DNA of 64,000 bases from NCBI RefSeq assembly GCF_002999335.1, contig NW_020312758.1:62001-126000 (forward strand), given 5' to 3'. The notes under the pieces were generated by a model. That model was not told the DNA's origin and made no database searches. It was given only the letters and a program-made list of their open reading frames with translations. How positions within the stretch are numbered: position 1 is the first letter of the stretch; the number at the start of each line of letters is the position of its first letter. This document shows positions 59,401-64,000 of this stretch, one piece after another. The stretch is from Cyclospora cayetanensis (Eukaryota; Apicomplexa; Conoidasida; Eucoccidiorida; Eimeriidae). The position numbers and the translations under genes were made by a program.

Positions 59401-61952
59401 TGAAGCCAGTCCCTGATGAAGCACCACATGAAAAAATGACATACGAGGAACCAGCAGATATCGCTGACTATCCTTTTTCGTTCTACTCACAACAAAAAGT
59501 GTCAGGCACAGAGCGCCGCCGTGCCCAGAGTAGCGGTGTCCTGTATGCTCGGGTAGATGGATCCTCCAGCTTGCGGCCTACTCAGTGAGGCTGTCTTCCC
59601 CTAAAGTGAAGGCCGTAAATCCTAGGGCTGTATACGTCAATACCCTCAAGCTCTCAGTTCCATGAAAGCTATTCGTAGTACTCAGCAGTGTTAGTCTTTG
59701 TAATTTAAAACTTTGAGCGGGGCGGAATAGAAGCAATACTAATGAATGTTCTGTATTGCAGGGAGCATGATGACCTAATGATGCAACTGCTGCTGTTTTG
59801 TGAGGGTCCCCCGTCATTGAATGGCATTCTGAAAAGCTGCTACATGAGCTGCTTAGAAGACCGTAAAAAGAGCCCGTCAAACTGGTAAGGCATTCTCCTT
59901 TCCACTAGTAGCCTCGTAACTTCTGTGCCTTAGGCCTTCCAGTCGCCTCCCTCAATTTTTGATCTGTGTTTGCTCATGTTGGCTGGCTTTTAGTGGGCCT
60001 TATGCTTAATAGGCGACATTGGGCGGGTGGTTGCACCCTACAACTGCATACAAACCATACCGCATTACCCAGTTGTGGGGTTGCCGCGACCAGCCATTAC
60101 GAGCTCTGATCAAGCCGCCCATGCGTATAATATCATTCAGGATGGATGATCTTATATCTGACATTCTGTCAGAGAGAGGAAGCTTGCAACATTTGCGCTT
60201 CCTTGTATGCATGATGCGTCACTTCTTCACGCTTTCGCAAAAAGCACTGATGATTTCGCTCGCCCCAGGAGACTTCAACAGGAAACGCCAGGCCCAAATT
60301 CTAATTCAAGCAATGCGTGGACAACAGGTTGAGGAAGAAGGTACGCCATGCTTCCGTGTAAACTCCCGCCATCACAGGCACAAAACTCACGGACAAATTA
60401 CTGGCTCTTTCCTGCTTACTCTACTGACCCCAGGAACGCTGTAGCTTGCATTCTTTTGCCTTCAAAAGGCTTTATTCGGAAGGGACCTGTCCACAGACGT
60501 TGTGCCTGAATAGGTGAATCATGCTAAAGTGGGTGCGGGCACCCAGATGCGTGTTCAGCTTTAGATCTGTGGTGGATTTGTGCAGTGTCACGAAAACTTA
60601 TCCTAAAACGGATGATCAACAGAAGCAGGGAGCAGATGCCCGAGAGCACTGACGGTAATCCTTGATTTTGCAGAGACAGGACTCACGACTCAGTTACATA
60701 TTCACTCAGGCAATAAATCATTGAAAGTTCACCAACACATTAATGCTTGAATATAGGACGACCCTCTAACCTTCAGCCAAATTGGCAAGCTGCGTTGAGG
60801 TATACTTTTTCTCTTTACGTCATGTCCTTAGTTTCGGTGCTTCGGATTAGTAATAGTTTTAGCATTGTTATGTTCCACCTCTTCCTAGGCCCTGTGAACG
60901 CCATTAATTCTTTTATGCTGCTGAGTCTTTGCCATTTTCAGATTACTTTGAGTATGAGATCAATTCACCTAGGCAATTCGATCTGATGGTCGGGATCACC
61001 CGGTGTGACGAACTCGTAAATGCGACGACCTGGACTGGTGAGCCCTCCTTTCTTCTCATCGGCCGTCATATATACACCCAGGGTGAGGGACCTAGTTTCG
61101 TTATTTTTGCATATGCCCTTGTGTTCAACGGCTCAGGGTCTGCGTTAAGGAGCATGCGCTCTCAGCTAGACTTCACACTTTCCAAACAGTCCCAGACAAA
61201 ACATGGGCCGGCATACGCCGGGAATCAAACCACCGGTGGGATCGAAACCCCTGCTCGTAAAAAAAAAGATACTTTGGTTTAATTTTACAGTAGTGTATGT
61301 GTTGGCGCGGTCACGAGACTCCCACTCGTTGCGTGTATCTGTGTGAAACCGTAGAGCAAGAGCAATGCACAATTCTGTGAGAACAGTTGACTAAATGATG
61401 TATATGTATCCTCTCTGCACTAAACGCATTCTTGGGGAGTACCAGTAGCTGCATTGCAGCATGACTGAAAATGCTACATAAATTCCATTGCCACGTTCTA
61501 GTCAGGGCGTTTATCTTCAGCAACGCCACAGCAGCGAACTGCAAAATGTGATAACTTGCATTGAAAGAGTACAATGTGCCTGCGAGTTGCCTGAAGGGGA
61601 TAGTGACCTGGTAGAATACACAGGGTCTGATGACGACTTGGTCGCTGGACGAGGCGACAGTGCGAACTACCGTCGGAGCGAAATTGCCGCAGTCGAAGAA
61701 CACTACCTAAAGAAACCGACTATGGGGAAAGGCAGTATATCGGGCAAGACCCCATGGAGGAGCATGAGCACGGCAGCCCGGCTATCTCAGCAACGCTTCG
61801 GAGGCAGCAATCAGCTCACTGCGAATGCCTCGCCCATTGCGTATGGCGTCATGCGAAACATTTTAAAGACCCAGGTCGATTCAGAACTTGAAGCATTTGG
61901 ATGTATTGAGTGTTTGCAGCCGGCGGACAAAGTGCCTTTCCTTGGAGGGTGA
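50462..61952 (+). CDS. CLU: CLU/CLUH-family (clustered mitochondria) protein, many exons
   Basis: CLU proteins are cytosolic RNA-binding factors needed for mitochondrial distribution and translation of mRNAs for mitochondrial proteins. Resolved exons: ?50462-50856, 51076-51227, 51458-51669, 51763-52156, 52324-52501, 52740-(~53100), (~53310)-53498, 53644-53802, 54173-54265, 54398-54480; 3' exons include 59762-59884, 60141-60340 and 60942-61037, the last ending at TGA 61950-61952. Family marks: NWHDRLQWAFQQV (DWNEEfQ), GLPIACLVDYAGLTVMVEPL (VVDYRGyRVxaQSiIP), KNIARFLNLA (iAkxLNLk), LHAHGINIR plus RDAVVREVVARSAKRLFR (the LHxxGINxRxLG...emvARaaKhi block) and KVDLTESASPDK. I cannot see a CLU N-terminal domain or a certain first exon. 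Introns between 54.5 and 59.5 kb and at 61.0-61.5 kb are unresolved, so a second gene in the 3' part is not excluded. Confidence 0.75.
55440..58560 (+). other. Helical, TPR-like exons in the 3' half of the CLU-family gene
   Basis: Consecutive exon-like segments follow AG acceptors: about 55445 (LPKTPGTLKELQSFAELRA), 56470 (GKILQQTAYVMLQHNEVKAA), 56832 (PKDALVCYRHLKPILIAIEG), 57254 (GGAHWAAIAALRLVGAYQVY), 57546 (SSEAIIILQHAVRAASTNPE), 57957 (LGRLENASTEAEIMLAGLES) and about 58190 (REALRQKHGPLALLSCCNEY). Each is a pair of amphipathic helices with A/L/Y spacing like the C-terminal TPRs of CLUH. Individual repeats are degenerate, so TPR is inferred from position after the CLU core. Confidence 0.5.
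59200..61952 (+). other. C-terminal exons of the CLU-family gene, no recognised domain
   Basis: Exon 59762-59884 (EHDDLMMQLLLFCEGPP) joins in phase to a preceding frame ending near 59582 and to 60141-60340 (MDDLISDILSERGSLQHLR), then to 60942-61037 (DYFEYEINSPRQFDLM). The last open frame, about 61500-61952, ends LQPADKVPFLGG and carries an acidic patch (DSDLVEYTGSDDD). The join into that last exon is uncertain. Continuity of phase is the reason these are kept with the CLU gene. Confidence 0.45.
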
Positions 61953-64000
61953 TAATCACCCACCTGCTTGTCGAATCGCGTGGACGGCACATTCAACTTG
62001 CTCCGTTCATTTTTGTGATTCATCGGCAGATGGATGCATGTACAGCAAAATACTTATAAGGGACCCGAAACAGTACAGGCAAAGGTCCCACTACCAGCCT
62101 AAAGCAGGGTGCACTGGGCAACACCATGGGGCTTCTATGAGATTTTCAATGTTTGGGGCTATTTCTGCAGGTATAAACTATTTGGACGGCCACGCTTCGT
62201 ACTGAACGACGTACAATACAGGTCACCTCCACTGGAGTTATATAGTCAATACATTGTATGTACATTAGATTAGAAATAAGAAAGGGTCACGCGGAGTGTT
62301 CTCTACAATGCAGTGCACTCCAGGCTGAAAAGTTGATTGCATCAGTTTATATAGAACGGAAAAGAAAGGAAAACAGCACCAAAACGCTGCTGCGTACGTA
62401 CAACAAATCAAACATGGTGCTCCAGAAGGCCATTTAGTACAAAGAAGCTCCAAAAACTGCCCCTTTGCGCTTATTTTACCAACAAAGCTCTCCACTGGCT
62501 CGACTTGCTTGGCAGATTGCAGAATCCAGATATGCTCACCATGTCCTCGAGGTCAGCAAACCGTCGAGCAACGCTGTTGCCAAATTTGTCCTTTTGGAAC
62601 CAAAAAATCCGCTTGGAAAACGACGGAGAAGACAAACATAGCATTCAAAACAAAATGCTAAGCTTCATCCTCCTGCACTACGACGTGCTTACTCCAGTAC
62701 TCGACTGACTGCGCATACGCCCCGCGATCTATGGCCACGCCACTGCCACCCTCCTCTATCAGCGCGTTACGCATTATCCTTAAACGAACACATTCAGATC
62801 GTATCGAGCATTATTATTATTGCAGGTGATCCTTATAACATGGCACGTCCAAAAAAGCTATCTAGATGCACATAACAGGAAACCTTACAGAAATAAATTA
62901 CTTGGGAGCGGAAGGCATATACTTTCTACGGGTTATTGCCGCTACGGTTTACTGGAGAAACTTTAACTAGCGCCAAGCAGGACGCGGCAGCCTATCTGCG
63001 GTTAGAATGTACTATCGAAAGTGAACTTTGCAGTGCGTCTTGCTTACGTAATTGGGTTCATTGGCAGCTCGAATGGCTCATTCTGCGCCTTTATGGAAAT
63101 TAAAAACCACTCGGGAGCAGAGGGGTCTGCGGTACGGAGCAGCGAACACTCACTTCTAGTTCTTCATGATCGTATGCCACCCAAGGAGTGCATAAATTGT
63201 AGCCTAGGATACAGTTAAATTGGGATCTTCTCCCAGAAGTCTCGCAGACACATATGACCGTACATCCTAAACCTCTGATTTGAGCCCTGCAATGACTCTC
63301 ACCGATCTCTGTTATGTCGATTTTAGCCATCGCAGCGTTCTCCTTAGCGACTTGCTCCCGCGAATACAAAATTAAGTCTGAATTCCCAATTGCCATATCG
63401 CAAAGGAGATATGAATACAAACTTCGTCACCCCCGTCACTATACCAAAACATCAGCAATAATAATAAATGCAACAACAGAATTGAAGTATGATCTTTCAG
63501 AGAATATGTGGCGTACCGAGGTACTTTGCACGAATAAGCTGGTCCCTGACTAAAGAGGCCGGAAGCCAACGGGATAAAACTGCAAGTTCTTCGGGTCGCC
63601 GTGCCAGATATCCCGTGCTAAGGCACCACGCAGTCCTCATACCACAGAGCTGAAGACCATACAAAGCCCTCATACACTTATGGGCGGACCGCTCACACTT
63701 TACGCTCCACGGCATAAGGTTAGACGAACAGGAAGAAGCGCACTTCCTACTTGCGTACGTACATACTAAATCATTCTTTGTCTTGATTGCATTATTGCGT
63801 CAATAACATAATGAGCAGATGTGACTGGTAGCTGGCAAATCCAAACACCCTTTAAATAATGAAGTGAGATCAGTTGTTTGTTAAGGGATTTCGTTGGGCG
63901 GCCTACCGAATAAGCTTCTTGTTATCTTCATTGATGGGTAGTGTTGACACCCTAGCGTCTGTAAAGTTGTCCACAAAAATATGTTTGCAGAAGGGAGCGT
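61953..64000. other. 3' flank, no supported gene
   Basis: Short frames such as 62505-62708 +, 63100-63420 - and 63497-63715 - are open without recognisable motifs or splice partners. A TTATTATTATT stretch near 62810 and A/T-rich patches after 63700 suggest noncoding DNA. Transposon fragments too decayed to identify are possible. Confidence 0.4.

Noticed and set aside
61200..61265. tRNA-like GGTTTCGATCCC string on the minus strand
   Set aside because: T-arm stem does not pair, and no matching acceptor or anticodon arm lies at the right spacing.
1..64000. CRISPR arrays, bacterial operons, riboswitches, phage genes
   Set aside because: The window is spliced eukaryotic nuclear DNA; no regularly spaced repeats or prokaryotic gene organisation were seen.

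Overview
The window looks like nuclear DNA of an eimeriid coccidian (Apicomplexa; Eimeria or Cyclospora type). Reasons: near 50% GC, intron-rich genes with consensus GT..AG junctions, CAG-driven glutamine and alanine/serine runs inside conserved proteins, and decayed chromodomain (chromovirus) Ty3/Gypsy elements, a retroelement class known from Eimeria. The genus is inference. Every confident gene is on the + strand. Gene models were built by hand: I joined open frames at splice sites and required codon phase to match at each junction, then checked the join against conserved family motifs.

Layout. (1) 2371-4424: a five-exon rhomboid intramembrane protease (about 308 aa) with all active-site motifs. 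(2) 4425-7636: a gene-poor stretch with two weak small-gene candidates. (3) 7637-31973: one 24-kb, about 21-exon gene for a VPS13-type bridge-like lipid-transfer protein of about 6,730 aa, heavily inflated by low-complexity insertions; chorein-like N-terminal region, VAB/SHR-BD region, VPS13 C-terminal block and a final PH-like stretch are all readable. (4) 33699-34640: a three-exon SEM1/DSS1 homologue (100 aa, proteasome lid and other complexes). (5) 35204-35812: an unidentified 202-codon ORF with a hydrophobic N-terminus. (6) 36299-41228: a ten-exon DEAD-box helicase of the DDX42 type (about 959 aa), with an in-frame TAG followed by 44 further open codons. (7) about 43.6-50.3 kb: a graveyard of Ty3/Gypsy chromovirus remnants in both orientations, including a 374-bp imperfect inverted repeat. 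(8) about 50.46-61.95 kb: a large many-exon CLU/CLUH (clustered mitochondria) family gene with repeat-like helical segments downstream of the CLU core. (9) 61953-64000: nothing convincing.

Functionally these are unlinked housekeeping genes (membrane proteolysis, organelle-contact lipid transfer, protein turnover, splicing, mitochondrial biogenesis). VPS13 and CLU both concern organelle or mitochondrial homeostasis, but nothing in the sequence shows co-regulation. I found no new multi-gene system. The most notable items are the giant VPS13 with a leader before its chorein domain, the DDX42 stop-plus-extension, and the opposed chromovirus fragments abutting the 5' end of the CLU gene.
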